64,000 bases of DNA from Stenocarpella maydis (GCA_002270565.1 NQMI01000015.1:188250-252249), one strand, 5' to 3'. Shown: positions 12,812-24,493, counted from the stretch's first letter. The notes: a model not told the origin generated them from the sequence alone. Made by a program: numbers and translations.

Positions 12812-15800
12812 ATGACACACGAGGTCCAACCAAGGGTTTCTGCGGCTATCTTTTGCCCACAGAACAAACCGCCAGACACAGCCTATCTTGATGATATACG
12901 GCGCTACATACGAAGCGATAAACGGCTTCAAATCTTGGAACAAGCTATACTTGACTTGCCAAAGACATTGGCGATCTACACACAGGCCAATCAAGACATA
13001 GCTAGACTGGAAGATGCACCACGATACTGCAAGGAAATTCACGACTGGCTGGCCGATGGCACCCCACTTGGGATTCCGAAAGTGATGTCTGGCATCCTGG
13101 CCCTCCCACTGCTCACAATCATCCAAACCGTCCAATATTTCCAATACCTCAAGTTCAGGGACCTAAATCATCACGAATTTCTCCATGAGATCCGGTTTGG
13201 CGGGGCTCAAGGATTCTGTGGCGGCCTGTTACCGGCACTGGCTGTTGCTTCTTCCAAAACCGAAACCGAGCTTGCGCACAATGCAGCCAAGTCTCTGCGT
13301 ATAGCTCTGGGCATCGGTGCCTACGGGGAACTTGGGGACAACCCTATGACTCCAGGTCCGACAACACTGGTACTTCGCTCCAAGTATGTTGGCCAGGCCG
13401 AGGCAATAGTGGTCAAGTGTCCGGGAGTGAGTGGATTTTCCCATCTTCTGAGAGTTTTCGCGACATGCTGACGTGAACAAATTGCACAGGTACACGTATC
13501 CGCGATCACTGATCCATTATCCATAAGCGTGGTTGGCTCAGTAAAGATGCTTGCGCAACTCAAGGCCTACGCAGAGTCCGAGGGTGTGCCCGTCACGCAG
13601 GTTAACCTCCGTGGGAAAGTCCACAATCCGGAGAATCAACAGCTTTCCGCCGAGCTTTGCAGATTGTGCGACAACTATGATGAGCTGAGACTTCCCAGTC
13701 CCGACCAGCTCCAAGTCCCGGTCCGGGCGAACAGCACGGGGCAATTGCTATCAAAAGTTCCACTCTCGCACGAAGTAGTGATGAGCACTCTTGTGACGAG
13801 GTGCGAGTGGTACACCCTTCTCCAGGCCATGTCACTCGACTTGAAGAGCAGCGGTGAAGAGGAACACAAGTTCGCTATGTTTGGGACTGGTCGTAAAAAC
13901 TGCATCCCCCAAAGCGCATTCGAAACAAGTGGCCTTCGAGTCACGAAACTCGACATTCCAGACACTCTAGCAGGGAAAGCCTCCCTTCCCAAGCTTGGTT
14001 TCAGCCCAAGTGATTTTCCTGAGGACACTACTGCAATAATAGGGGTGGCGTGCCGCCTGCCAGGAGCCACATCCCTAGACGAGCTCTGGGACCTCATCCG
14101 TGATGGAAAGTCCAAGGCAGAGGAGCTGCCGCAGCAAAGACTTGACGGCAATCTGGCATCTCGCCTTGGACAGAGTGGAGGAACGTCCCGGAAGACGTGG
14201 TACGGTAACTTCATCAGTGACATCGACGGGTTCGACAATGCCTTTTTCAACGTCAGCACGCGCGAGGCATTGCATATGGATCCGCAGCAGAGGCTCCTGC
14301 TGGAAACAGCATACGAAGCTCTCGATTCAAGCGGCTACCTCCGCAACCACGAACGGGAAGCCTTCGACAACGTAGGGTGCTTCATCGGCTCGACATACAC
14401 CGAATATCTTGAGAATACCACGGCGTACAGCCCGTCGGCCTATGCGGCGACTGGCACGATCCGAGCATTCCAGAGCGGCAAGATAAGCTACCATTTCGGC
14501 TGGAGTGGCCCATCTGAAGTTATTGACACGGCGTGTTCCTCATCGCTGGTAGCCATCCACCGTGCCTGCAAGGCTATCCAGTCTGGCGAGTGCCCGATGG
14601 CCTTAGCGGGAGGTGTGAACATAATCACCGGGATACAAAATTTCCTTGACCTTGGGAAGGCCGGATTTCTCAGCCCTACTGGCCAGTGTAGGCCATTCGA
14701 CGCCAGCGCCAACGGGTACTGCCGTGCCGATGGCGTGGGCCTCGTGGTGCTGAAGAATCTGAGCCAGGCCCTGGCACAAGGAGACCAGATCTTCGGCGTC
14801 ATTCCCGCAGTGGCTACCAGACACGGTGGCCTCTCCCAGTCCATCACAGTTCCCTATTCGCGTGCCCAAACAGATCTGTTCACCACGGTGCTTCGGAAGT
14901 CCAGGCTGAAAGCTTCCGATATCTCCTATATCGAAGCTCATGGCACTGGCACCCAGGTCGGTGATCCTATCGAGATCGCTAGCATCCGCCAAGTTCTGGG
15001 AGGACGCCAGAAGGAGCAGCAGCCTTTGTACCTGGGCTCAGTCAAGGCAAATATTGGACACAGCGAGGCGGCAGCAGGCGTAGGCAGCCTCATGAAGGTC
15101 CTGGCCATGCTGTGGCACCAGACGCTGCCGCCGCTGGCAGGCTTCCAAACCCTCAACGCACAAATCCCGCCACTGGAGCCCGATAACCTACATATAAACT
15201 CCCAGCTTTTGCCATGGAACTCTCCGTCGAGAGCCGCGCTGATCAATAGTTATGGCGCCGCTGGGAGCCATTCTGCTCTCATATGCTGCGAGGCGCCGTG
15301 TCGGACTACGTCCGGCGTAGTTTCACGGTCAGAAGGTGCGGGACTAACCTACCCTATTTTCCTGAGCGCGAGGAGTACGTGGAGCCTACAGGAAACCGCT
15401 GCGAAGCTCGCAGCCTACATTCGAAAGAACAGCAATTTGCGCATTGGCGACGTTGCTCTGACTCTATACGAGCGTCGCAAACATCACAACGTACAGTGGG
15501 TGGGCACAGCTGCTGATCTCAAAGACTTGTCTCAGTCCTTGGAAGCTGGACTTGCCGATGGACAGTTTGATGTAACCTCCCGTGCCCAGAAGTCGGTAGT
15601 TCTTCTATTTTCGGGCCAGAGCCGACAAAACATACAGCTTCCAAAGACATGGGATCGTTGGTTTCCGCGTTTGCGCATTTACATCGAGAGGTGTGACGAG
15701 ATTCTCAAGGACTTGGGCCATCCGTCAATTATATCCGCCATATCCCAGTCCGATGCAATTGATGATGTTGTGGTACTTCAGTGCGGCACATTTGCTGTGC

Positions 15801-18199
15801 AATACGCTTGCGCCAAATGCTGGCAAGATGCCGGCATACAAATCCAGGCGGTGATCGGCCACAGCTTCGGCGAGCTGACAGCACTGGCAATCTGCAACGT
15901 GCTATCCTTAGAAAATGCGCTTGAGCTGGTTGCCACAAGGGCTTGTCTCATGAGGGACAATTGGGGCCTCGAGCGCGGCAGGATGCTCGCCATCAACGCC
16001 ACGAGAGAGGTTGTGAGTGATATCATTGCGGCAACTCCGGTGGACACACCATCAGGCAGCGGGCTCGAGATTGCCTGCTTCAATGGTCCCAAGAGCCACG
16101 TCGTCGTCGGTTCTACTTCAGACATGAGCCAACTAAAGGCAGCGATGGACCGAGATCCGCGGTTCAACAACATCAAGAGGAAGAAGGTGGATGTTACCCA
16201 CGGGTTTCACTCAGTCTTCACTGAGCCCCTTCTTCAAGACCTCGGAGCCTTGGCCAAGCGATTCACCTTTAATCGCTGTGCTATTCCTCTAGTGTCGTGC
16301 ACCCAAGAGCCCTTGGACGCGATCACACCAGACGATATCGTCCGGCACGCCAGAATGCCAGTGTACTTCAGCGATGCGGTCTCCCGCGTGGAGAAGCAAC
16401 TCGGACCTTGCATCTGGCTCGAGGCGGGCAGCGGCACTCCCATTGTACCTATGGCCAAGGCAGCCGTTCGGAACGCTACGTCGCACGTATTCCTGCCTAT
16501 GAAAGCAGACAATGCAAATGCCATCACAGATGCAACAGCCACATTGTGGAGGGAGGGAGTACCCGCACATTTCTGGTGCTTTATACCCCAAATAGAGACT
16601 CGTTTCCAGCCCGTATGGCTTCCACCGTACCAGTTCCAGCGTAACAAGCATTACCTCGCGTGGATCGATCCGGTGAACGAGGAGAAAAAGGCTACAACCA
16701 AGCGCAGCGCAGCAGAGACGATGGCAGAGGAACAAATCTCTCGAAAATTGGTCACTCCATTCGGCAGCGCCCCTGGTGCTTCGGCGTGCCTGGAGTTTTC
16801 CTTGCATACCACCAGTAATCGATATATGGAAATCGTCAGCGGGCATGCTGTGCGTGGTCGACCTTTATGTCCAGCGTCAATGTACTGGGAAAGTGCAGTG
16901 ATGGCCGTTGAAACAGCAAAGCCCGACCTTGCGATCAACACCATCAAGTTCGACAACGTTGTCTTTCGAGCAGGTCTGGGGCTCGCCAGCGGCAGGGACA
17001 CCCGATTGAGACTGGAGAAAGTGGAAGGAACCATGGCCTGGGGCTTCAAATTCACAAGCTCACCAAGTTATGGGAATACAACACGCCCTACCACACACTC
17101 CACTGGCCGGCTGAGCATTCTCCCGCACAAAGACTGGCAGCTGTACGAGCGAGTCATGGGAAAGTGTATCCAGCAGCTCTTGGATGATCCGGAGGCCGAG
17201 AAGTTTGGTTCCAGCCGAGCGTATTCATTATTCTCACGTGTTGTGGACTACTCAGCAGTCCTTCGAGGAATTTCCCATATCACCATCGTTGGCAATCAGG
17301 CAGTGGCTCTCGTTAGAAGCCCTGCGCGCCAGGTTAGCTCCTCAGAGAGCACGGCGATCTCTGTGTGCGACGCCGTAGCTTTGGACACCTTCATACAGGT
17401 CGTGGGGCTGCTCATCAACAGCAGCGCGTCTTGTCCTCAAGATGAGGTTTTCATCGCGTCTAGCGTGGATAACTTCCTCATGCAGGACTGCGATTTCCCC
17501 AATTCCACATCCTGGACTGTGTTCGCCATGGTTTCGGAGTTAGGCCCTAGCGAGGTTGCCGGCGATTTGATGGTACTCAACAGCGACGGCAAACTTGTTG
17601 TGATGGGCACAGGAATCAAGTTTACCAGGTATCCAATCGCTCAACTGGAGAAGTCTCTTAGCGCCACTTCGAGGAGAGACAGCGCTGCCAAATCACATAC
17701 AGGGAAAGCTGTTCGTCTTCCATCCGATGATGTTGATATCGCTATGAGTCTGTCAGGTTTCCAGGCAGAGGTCTGTTCTGAGACTACAAGTGAGGAGACG
17801 TTACTCACGCATGAATCACTGTCGCCGTTCCCTATGACTCCACAGCCATTGTTGAGCAAATCGGCGGGTTCTGATCCGGTGGCCGCGGTAACGCGGACGA
17901 TGAACCATCAGCTCACTCAAGTCCAGCAGACGACACATGCAGACGACTCGTTCTACAAGGATGACGCGGCAAGGAGGCGAGAACATCTTGTCAAACTAAT
18001 TCGTGATAACGTTGGGCAGTCCCAAGTTAATATACGAGATGATGACTGTCTCGAGGACATTGGAGTTGATTCAATTGCTGTCGTGGAACTGGCCTCGGCA
18101 GTGGAGGAAGCGTTTGGGGTCTCGCTTGCCGCAGACCAATTCCACCTGCAGTCGACCGTCACAGAGATCGTGGGGACCCTTGGAAAAGTTGCAAAGTGA
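12812..18199 (+). CDS. Non-reducing polyketide synthase 2, SAT-KS-AT-PT-ACP, with no releasing domain
   Basis: Exons are 12812-13426 and 13490-18199, with one 63-nt intron (GTGAGT...CAG), giving 1,774 residues. The ATG at 12812 is used; an upstream TTG at 12806 is in frame but not a start. The SAT domain has GFCGG (C136). The KS has DTACSSS (C554), HGTGT (H689) and NIGHSE (H729). The AT has GHSFGE (S997). The PT domain has VSGH (H1324). A single ACP carries GVDSI (S1733). The protein ends 41 residues after the phosphopantetheine serine, with no thioesterase, reductase, methyltransferase or condensation domain. A normal-looking ACP precedes the stop and no releasing-domain motif follows it. 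It likely makes a short unmethylated aromatic acyl chain, such as an orsellinate-type unit, that must be released in trans. The adjacent acyltransferases are the obvious candidates. Confidence 0.93.
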
Positions 18200-18719
18200 T
18201 ATTTCCTCGGGGCCCTTTGGATTATTTTGATATGGAGGAGAGTTGAGGGGGTTCTATACTAGTATATCTAACGAGGTATGTGACGTTAGGGAAGTCACTG
18301 ATTTTGGAATAATGACAAAGGAGAACCCGCGGCGTTTTCTAATCCACATTCATTCTTTTGAGACTTTCTCCCAGTTTACTTTTTTTTTTAATGTATTCCC
18401 AATTATTTGGTGAGATATAATAAAGTTCAGCTACCCAGGATTGACTTGGAATGGAAGGTGAGAAGACTGGGATCCCAATAGTCCACATACCTAGGTACTA
18501 ACCAAGTTCAGCTTCGCAAATTTATGCCCAAAGTTTGATGTCAATAATTATAGATGTGCCTTGTATTTAATTCATTGAAAAGAAACGGAATTCAACTGGC
18601 CGACTTCCACCACAGCTGAGCAAAACAAAACGGGCGAAGATAACAGTTGATCTTATTCAACCATGGTATACCGAGTCTGGCCCCAACCAACCGACCATGA
18701 CGACACCGACATCGAACTA
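18200..18719. other. Convergent 3' intergenic region, PKS 2 and acyltransferase 1
   Basis: About 520 bp of AT-rich sequence lies between the stop of PKS 2 (plus) and the stop of acyltransferase 1 (minus). It includes a run of T at about 18382-18389. I see no gene; it should hold the two terminator/polyadenylation regions. Confidence 0.5.
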
Positions 18720-20078
18720 CTAGTGTACTCCGAGCTCCGTCATAAGTACGGTTTGGAGTACACTCAGCAGTTCTCTCATCCGTTCCTCCGCATGAAATGC
18801 TTCGTTGTACACCACATTAAACTCCAAGCACCCCCTGAAGATCCAGAAGAACAGATACGATTCGGGAGTCAGACACTCAACCCCCACACTGATATCAGTA
18901 ACCTGGACCAGGGGCTGCCCATTTTCCCCGTGGTGTGTCGTCGCAACCAATTCTCCCGCATCGCCCACAGTCGATATGTCTACTTCGCTCCTTGCTGGTG
19001 CTGCTTGACCAGCACGCTGCATCATCTGAAGCGCACTGATGGCGAATTGTTTCCGGCTGTGTAAGAAATCAGGAGTAGCCCCACGGGAGTACATCGCCTC
19101 ATATTGAGATGCCATGTCATTCCACGAGGCTCCTGCCTCCATCTTTGCCATATAACTGCCGGTATACAGCGCAGCAGCATACTGAGATGAATTGAACGGG
19201 GGCTTGAGATGGGGTCTCAGCCCCAGACGTATTGTGCTCGTGTAGTGGCCAGGTTTGAAAGATAATGCGAAGTTGGCCGCCGCAAGTGACGCATGGACGA
19301 CACTCACAAGCTGAAGTCCTCGCGCCTCGGCGGCTGATAGGATGCTTTTGCTGACAGCCTCAGGCAGGCTCAGTCGCACACTCCGTGTTCCCTGAGGCAT
19401 GGGAAGGGGATCTTTCGGATCCTTGAGCCCTATGGACCCGGCTATGTGCCTTCCAGTCGCGAGTAGTGTCTTCGTCGCTTCCATAACTTCCGGGCTGGGC
19501 TCCTCCGGAAGCGAGAGCGCTTCTTCGATGCTTGGTGGCAGACGTGGGGCTTGTTCATCCTCGTGTGGTTGATTGGGGGCACCCACCACCCTGCAAATGC
19601 ATTCGCAGAATGCGTCCACCAGCTGCAGTATCCCATATCCATCGGTTCTCCAGTGCGCTGTGTGCAAGGCGAATTCTGCTGCATGCGGCAGGAAATGACA
19701 CGTCGTGTATGCGGAGGGTTCCAGGGAGGCAATTACGTCGCCCATAGAAACATCGGGCTCAGACACTACAATGAAGGTCTTGTCGGCCCATTCCTCTTGT
19801 CCAGAAGCGTCAAGTGCAGTGTAATCGAGCGTGCCCTCCGTTGAAGCTTGTGTGCTTATGCCAGGGTGCTGGGAGCGCAATATGATCCAAGCCTCGCGAA
19901 GGATTGGAGGGAGGTCTTGCTCTGTGAGCGAGCCAGGAACTTTAAACGACGCAGAGGCTGTGACGGACCAGTGCTCACGCCCAGCTGAATGTGCACGATC
20001 TCCTATCCATTTAATCATGCGCTCGTTTGCCCCTAACGACCGCTGCCAGTGGCCTGGCGAGATCTGGGTCCACGACAT
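18720..20078 (-). CDS. HxxxD acyltransferase 1 (Tri3/BAHD-like)
   Basis: This is a single open frame of 452 residues from the ATG at 20078. The catalytic motif is HWRTDG (H142, D146), the HxxxD signature of the BAHD/trichothecene O-acetyltransferase fold. The C-terminal part carries FNVVYNEAFH, a conserved segment that the neighbouring paralogue shares as LSVNYNDAYH. Such enzymes move an acyl group from CoA or a carrier protein to a hydroxyl. In azaphilone clusters a related acyltransferase esterifies the alcohol of the bicyclic core. It sits directly downstream of the end-domain-lacking PKS 2 in convergent orientation, and back to back with a second acyltransferase across a 279-bp promoter. 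I infer that one or both take the PKS 2 product as acyl donor. The donor specificity cannot be read from sequence. Confidence 0.88.
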   Translation of the reverse strand: MSWTQISPGHWQRSLGANERMIKWIGDRAHSAGREHWSVTASASFKVPGSLTEQDLPPILREAWIILRSQHPGISTQASTEGTLDYTALDASGQEEWADKTFIVVSEPDVSMGDVIASLEPSAYTTCHFLPHAAEFALHTAHWRTDGYGILQLVDAFCECICRVVGAPNQPHEDEQAPRLPPSIEEALSLPEEPSPEVMEATKTLLATGRHIAGSIGLKDPKDPLPMPQGTRSVRLSLPEAVSKSILSAAEARGLQLVSVVHASLAAANFALSFKPGHYTSTIRLGLRPHLKPPFNSSQYAAALYTGSYMAKMEAGASWNDMASQYEAMYSRGATPDFLHSRKQFAISALQMMQRAGQAAPARSEVDISTVGDAGELVATTHHGENGQPLVQVTDISVGVECLTPESYLFFWIFRGCLEFNVVYNEAFHAEERMRELLSVLQTVLMTELGVH

Positions 20079-20357
20079 TATCAGTGAGCTTTGCTAAAAT
20101 CAAGTCTACCAAAAGAACAACCGCGAATACGAAAACTAGGAGCAAATCACATAATTCGGAGAATCTTGCTTTGTATTTTGGAAATGGACATGTTAAAGAC
20201 ATCCGGATCGGACTTTCCAGCCGGACTTCTGCAATGATCCACTGTCAGCTTGCCTGGAGACATTCCGCACTGTGGAATATAGGTTAAGTTCCGTGATGTA
20301 TGCACATTGGATCAACTCTCCCTGTAAATTGTTTCCCCTCATCAAAGCCCAAACACT
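20079..20357. promoter_or_regulatory. Divergent promoter of the two acyltransferases, with tandem CGGACTT
   Basis: This 279-bp shared promoter has two same-strand CGGACTT copies at 20209-20215 and 20222-20228, 13 bp apart. They lie almost exactly midway, about 130-150 bp from each ATG. The arrangement CGG-N10-CGG suits a zinc-cluster dimer reading a direct repeat. Binding is inferred. Confidence 0.6.
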
Positions 20358-21734
20358 ATGGCGTCAGATTGGGTTGAAGAGCGGCCGGAAGCTTTTACCA
20401 AAGAGCTCGGCGGGCTTGAGAAGATTTATCGAATGACATCTCAGATCTTCAAGGGTCTCAACCGGGAACACTGGGGACTATACTGTCTATGCACTTTCCA
20501 ACTAAATTCGAGCTCCGAAGAGAAGCCCCATCAGCTGGCCGCCGCGTGGCGCGACGCCTGGGTTGCTCTGCGACGCGACTACCCAGGCTTAGCTGTGGTT
20601 CCGGACGGCGTTATCAGAAAGACATACCAGCAGCCGACGGACGATTGTGTTGCAAAATGGGCTGACGAAACATTCTTCGTGCACGAAAAGGCTGATCTGG
20701 ACACTATTCTCGCATCTTATCCGGCCCGGGACCTGCCCAGCTTGTATTACCTGCCATCCTCATCAAGCATACTACTCCTTGTATCGCACTGGCGCATTGA
20801 CGGGATTGGCACCTGCATGCTCCTAGACCACCTTTTCACCCTTTTCGCCCGGAAGGCGAAAGTTAGTTCCTGGACACCGGATCATTTCAAGCTTTCGCCC
20901 TGTCTGGAGGACGCAGCAGGTGCGCCAACCACATCAACTCCAGAGCTGGAAGCTCTCGCCCAAAAGTCCATCCAAGAACACCATCGCAGCGCCGTGAACT
21001 CAGGCGGGCTTCCATATCTGGGCGACGAAAAGAGACCACCGTCCAGCCCAGCATGCACGGCTATCGTCCTGACCGAAGCGAGCACGGCCAGCATGGTTGG
21101 CGCGTGCAGAGCGCACGGCATCAGCATCACAGCAGCAGTGCAGGCTGCCCTCGCTGACTCGGTCTTGGTCATGTCTCCAGAAAAGCCCGAGAAGTACGCG
21201 GCTGTCGTGTCAGTCAACATGCGGCGGTACTTGGGCCCGCCTTATGATGGCCCGGAACACGCACTGCAGGTCTACGTGACGGGTGTGGCCCCGGCGGTCG
21301 ACCGACGAGACACCTTTCTAGAAAAGGCCGGCTCTCTGACGGCTTTCTACAAGCAGTGGCACACTGAAAGATTTGCGCAAAAGCTGCGGCTGGAGACAAA
21401 ACTTCACGCCGACGCGCTGTCGAAAGGACCGCCACAAGGCGCGAAGCCACCCAGCAGTGCCACATTAAGCAGCCTGGGCATAATAGAGAAGTATTTTCGA
21501 GGCAAATACGGCGAGAGGGGTGGCACGGAAGACGTGAAGGTCACTGGCTTCTGCTTTGGTGTCAGCATGATGACGCGGCAGGTGCTGTTGTATGTGTGGA
21601 CTTTCGATGGAAGGCTATCGCTGTCCGTTAACTATAACGATGCGTATCATGATAGCGAAGGAATGAGGTCCTTCTTGGATTTTCTCCTTAGTATTCTGTC
21701 GAGGGAACTGGGCGTGCATTTGGAGGTCCAATGA
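20358..21734 (+). CDS. HxxxD acyltransferase 2 (Tri3/BAHD-like)
   Basis: This is an intronless frame of 458 residues from the ATG at 20358. The catalytic motif is HWRIDG (H144, D148), matching HWRTDG of the neighbouring acyltransferase at nearly the same position. The two also share an N-terminal EHW/REHW segment, the xxAWxxLRxxxPG segment, a WADxTF segment and a C-terminal VNYNDAYH-type segment. They are clearly paralogous but diverged. It is transcribed away from acyltransferase 1 under a shared promoter. The duplication could supply two acyl transfers to one product (for example an aromatic ester and an acetate), or one copy could act as the releasing enzyme for PKS 2. The family is secure; the role split is unknown. 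Confidence 0.88.
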   Translation: MASDWVEERPEAFTKELGGLEKIYRMTSQIFKGLNREHWGLYCLCTFQLNSSSEEKPHQLAAAWRDAWVALRRDYPGLAVVPDGVIRKTYQQPTDDCVAKWADETFFVHEKADLDTILASYPARDLPSLYYLPSSSSILLLVSHWRIDGIGTCMLLDHLFTLFARKAKVSSWTPDHFKLSPCLEDAAGAPTTSTPELEALAQKSIQEHHRSAVNSGGLPYLGDEKRPPSSPACTAIVLTEASTASMVGACRAHGISITAAVQAALADSVLVMSPEKPEKYAAVVSVNMRRYLGPPYDGPEHALQVYVTGVAPAVDRRDTFLEKAGSLTAFYKQWHTERFAQKLRLETKLHADALSKGPPQGAKPPSSATLSSLGIIEKYFRGKYGERGGTEDVKVTGFCFGVSMMTRQVLLYVWTFDGRLSLSVNYNDAYHDSEGMRSFLDFLLSILSRELGVHLEVQ

Positions 21735-22695
21735 CTTCAACCAAGACTAGGTTTCAAGGCTCACAGATATGTACGGGGGTATGAGGCATAGTAGCAGAAA
21801 AGACACTCACTCCTTGTAAGAATTGAGGGGATGAATTACAAGTATATTCAGACTATTTGGGTGGGCGAACAGCCCTCTATACATAGACAAATAGTCAGTC
21901 AACGTCCGCCTACCCAGCTTTTCAGGGCCGCTCACCCAGTTCAACCCTGTTCGCCCTTCCTCTAGGGCATGCTGAGGGCCCTTTTTTAAGTGTGCTAAAG
22001 CATATTGGGTATGCTAAAAGCTCTCTAAATAGATAAAGAGTTTAAATGGTTATGAGTTTAAAGAGTTAAGGTTAAAAATCTAAAGGGTTAGGGTTATGAA
22101 TTTAAAGGGTTAAGGTGGCAGGGTAGCTGTTTCCCTCTTTAAGAGGTATACTGTGTAAGAATTCCTAAAAAGCTGCACGCTTAATGCTTGTACGGGGTGG
22201 GCAAATAGGGTCGAGCTGGGTGGACGGTCCTGAAAAGCTGGTTGACTGACAAATAGTCGGCAGTCCCTCAGACTTCCCCCGGCTAACTATTTGCTAGCAT
22301 AGCCGAGGAAGAAGCTTATAGTAGCTAGGCTTGCTAGGGTAGCCTAGGTATATAGCTAGCGTAATAGCTCTTAGTTCTAAGGCTAATTTAGGTATATACT
22401 AGTATATACTAGTATACACCTGGGTATTTTTTAGACTGCTTAGCCGCTTGATTGAGATTGAATTTCTAGCCCCCTATCAAGAGCCCACGTCAGGTCACCA
22501 GCATATTTGATCGGAAACCAACTGTTCAAGTAAATGGTGAACCACGGTTTCCGAAGCCCAGGATTTACCTATGGAAGCTTCTGACTCACCTGACTTACTG
22601 AAGCACGCAATATGGATGCTTGCCATAGGTTAAGACATGTATTTATTAATTGTTGAAAACCCTCAAACATAGTTCTTCCATCTCTTTCCTGCATT
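21735..22695. other. Convergent intergenic region carrying the MITE
   Basis: This 961-bp region lies between the ends of acyltransferase 2 (plus) and the BBE-type oxidase (minus). It contains the complete Mutator-like MITE at 21896-22248. After it comes a stretch rich in CTAG and TATACTAG repeats (about 22310-22425), with no gene. Confidence 0.7.
21896..22248. mobile_element. Mutator-like MITE, complete, with 9-bp target duplication
   Basis: This 353-bp element starts CAGTCAAC and ends GTTGACTG. It is flanked by a perfect 9-bp direct repeat, ACAAATAGT, at 21887-21895 and 22249-22257. The left terminus continues GTCCGCCTACCCAGCTTTT. The right terminus carries the complement but with a short deletion next to the tip. 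The interior has GGGTTA-rich stretches and no coding frame. Nine-base duplications are typical of Mutator-like transposons. Relatives lie at 45224, 48575 and 56540. Confidence 0.85.
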
Positions 22696-24493
22696 TCACC
22701 ATTCGGAATCTTCAATAGGAATGGCATTGAAGAAGCTGAAAACTTGCTTTGGGTCCCACTCTCGTTTGACATCGCTTAGCTTCTTGAGATTGTCCTGTCC
22801 ATACCAAGCCGAAGGCTCCTCGTCCCCATGCGCAAAGTTTACATACACCACGGGATGGTCGAAGCCGCTGGCCTCAGTGAATTTCTGGCGAGCTGCCTGC
22901 AGGAAAGCATCCACGGCGCTGTCATGCTGACGATCTTCATAAACGCTCTCGAGTTGACTGGGCCACACACAAAGTCAGCAGTTCGGTCCTGAAGACAATT
23001 CATCGTCCCATATATACCATAAATGCTGGACATACATGTGCATCGTGACTTCTCGATGATGATACACCCCCGCATCCGCCGCCGGCGTTTTGGGAACTGG
23101 AAATCGGTGAATCATCATGGCCGTTTCGACCTCTGGATAGCGTCTCGAGAACAGTGCCAACTGGTCCAGAAATTCCACTGTAGCCTGGGGATCTGTCTGC
23201 TTCGCACCGACGCTCCGCATGTTGACGTTCTGGTTGCGGCCGCAGGCCTTCGTGTCTGGGATGCCAAAGTACGATGTCGCAAAGACATCGGGCCACGCCA
23301 CGTTCAGGATCTCGGACCGCAGGGGCCCGATGCTCTGGAGAGGGGCAAACAGGGGCTCTGCCATATCAAGAGGTCCGGCGAAGTTGGCATTGACCAGAAG
23401 CGCGAGCTGGTAGAGGCAGTGAGAGTCAGAATTCGATACATTGGGTTGAGGCCGGCGATGTTAGCCTCTTGACCAGCAAGGCTTGGATGTAAGGGAAGTG
23501 AACACGCCGCAAGCGAGCAACAATCTTTGGGCAACTAACCTCATCGTTGGCTTTGTTGTAAAATGTACCTATGTTTAATGCCATCTCCTCGGGCATGTCC
23601 TTGTCCCAGGACGCCAGGTATTCATATACTGCCGACGCATTGGCAACGGGAAAGAGGAAATTGGCATTGGTGACGGTGCCTGAGTTCACGGCCCGCGGGA
23701 CTCGATAGACGGCGGACACGACGATGCCAAAGTTTGCACCAGCACCTCGCAAGGCCCAGAACAGATCTGGATTCTGGGTGTGCGAGGCGGTAACGAGGTC
23801 TCCTTGGCCAGTAACGAGCAACACCTCTTCTAGCAAGTCGATCAGCAGGCCGAAATAGCCCTGATTGGCGCTTATGCCGGCTCCTAGCGTGGCACCGACA
23901 ACACCGACGCAGCCGGCCGTACCAATGGCTATAGACCAGTTCAGAATGATATTGTACTAGGTAGGATGGCAGGATTTGACGGACGGAATTGGTGACCGGC
24001 CTTGTACACCACATCAATTAGCTCGGAGAAGCGGACCGAACCCCCAATGGTAAGTAGGCTCTGAGCAGCGTCAAACTTGACGCTGTCGAATTTGCTGAGA
24101 TCGACCTGCACACCGTTGTGCAAGTCCTCCATTTGAACAGACACGCCATGGCCACCGCCCGTTGCGAGGAAAGGGAGTTCATTTGCGACGGCTATTTTCA
24201 CCTGCCAGATCCGGATGGTGAGCGGGTGGGAAAGGGGTATTCAGCAGGCGTGGACCAAACAACGAGGCGAAAGGCGCACGTACCACGTTCTGTACATCGG
24301 CGATGGTTGCAGGCTGGATCGTGGCAACGTACGTCGGTGCAGCGTGGCTGGTCCATCTCTGAGTTGTCTCGTCTGTATAGTTGGTGTCGGTGGCCAAGTA
24401 GATGGCGGCCCCGGGTGAGAGGCTCGGGCCGAAGAGGTGGGTGATATTTGGCGCCGAAGCCGCCAGAGACAATACGGACTGCAAGGGATGCAT
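22696..24493 (-). CDS. BBE-type FAD-linked oxidase 1
   Basis: Exons are complement 24493-24284, 24201-23985, 23928-23540, 23406-23036 and 22957-22696, with introns of 82, 56, 133 and 78 nt. The sum is 1,449 nt, giving 482 residues. The FAD-binding PCMH domain has ATGGGHG (H88, expected covalent FAD site) and GTAGCVG (C149, possible second covalent site). Later come DLFWALRGAGANFG and the C-terminal WYGQDN...WDP berberine-bridge signature. The N-terminus has a short hydrophobic stretch ending ASA, possibly a weak signal peptide; an unseen upstream exon is not excluded. The second intron uses a GTCCGT donor, the least certain junction. Exon phases match those of the oxidase at 35269-37010, and exons 2 and 3 have identical lengths, so the two are paralogues. 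Relatives in fungal clusters oxidise phenols, alcohols or C-C bonds. Confidence 0.9.

Noticed and set aside
18200..18719. Missing thioesterase exon for PKS 2
   Set aside because: The sequence after the ACP stop is AT-rich with no serine hydrolase or reductase motif in any frame, so the lack of a releasing domain seems genuine.
18720..21734. Trichothecene gene cluster
   Set aside because: The acyltransferases resemble Tri3-type enzymes but no terpene cyclase or other trichothecene gene is present; the context is polyketide.
22040..22115. Telomere-like GGGTTA/GGTTAGGGTTA stretches
   Set aside because: They lie inside the MITE at 21896-22248, are irregular, and a related form occurs in the copy at 56540; not a telomeric repeat array.
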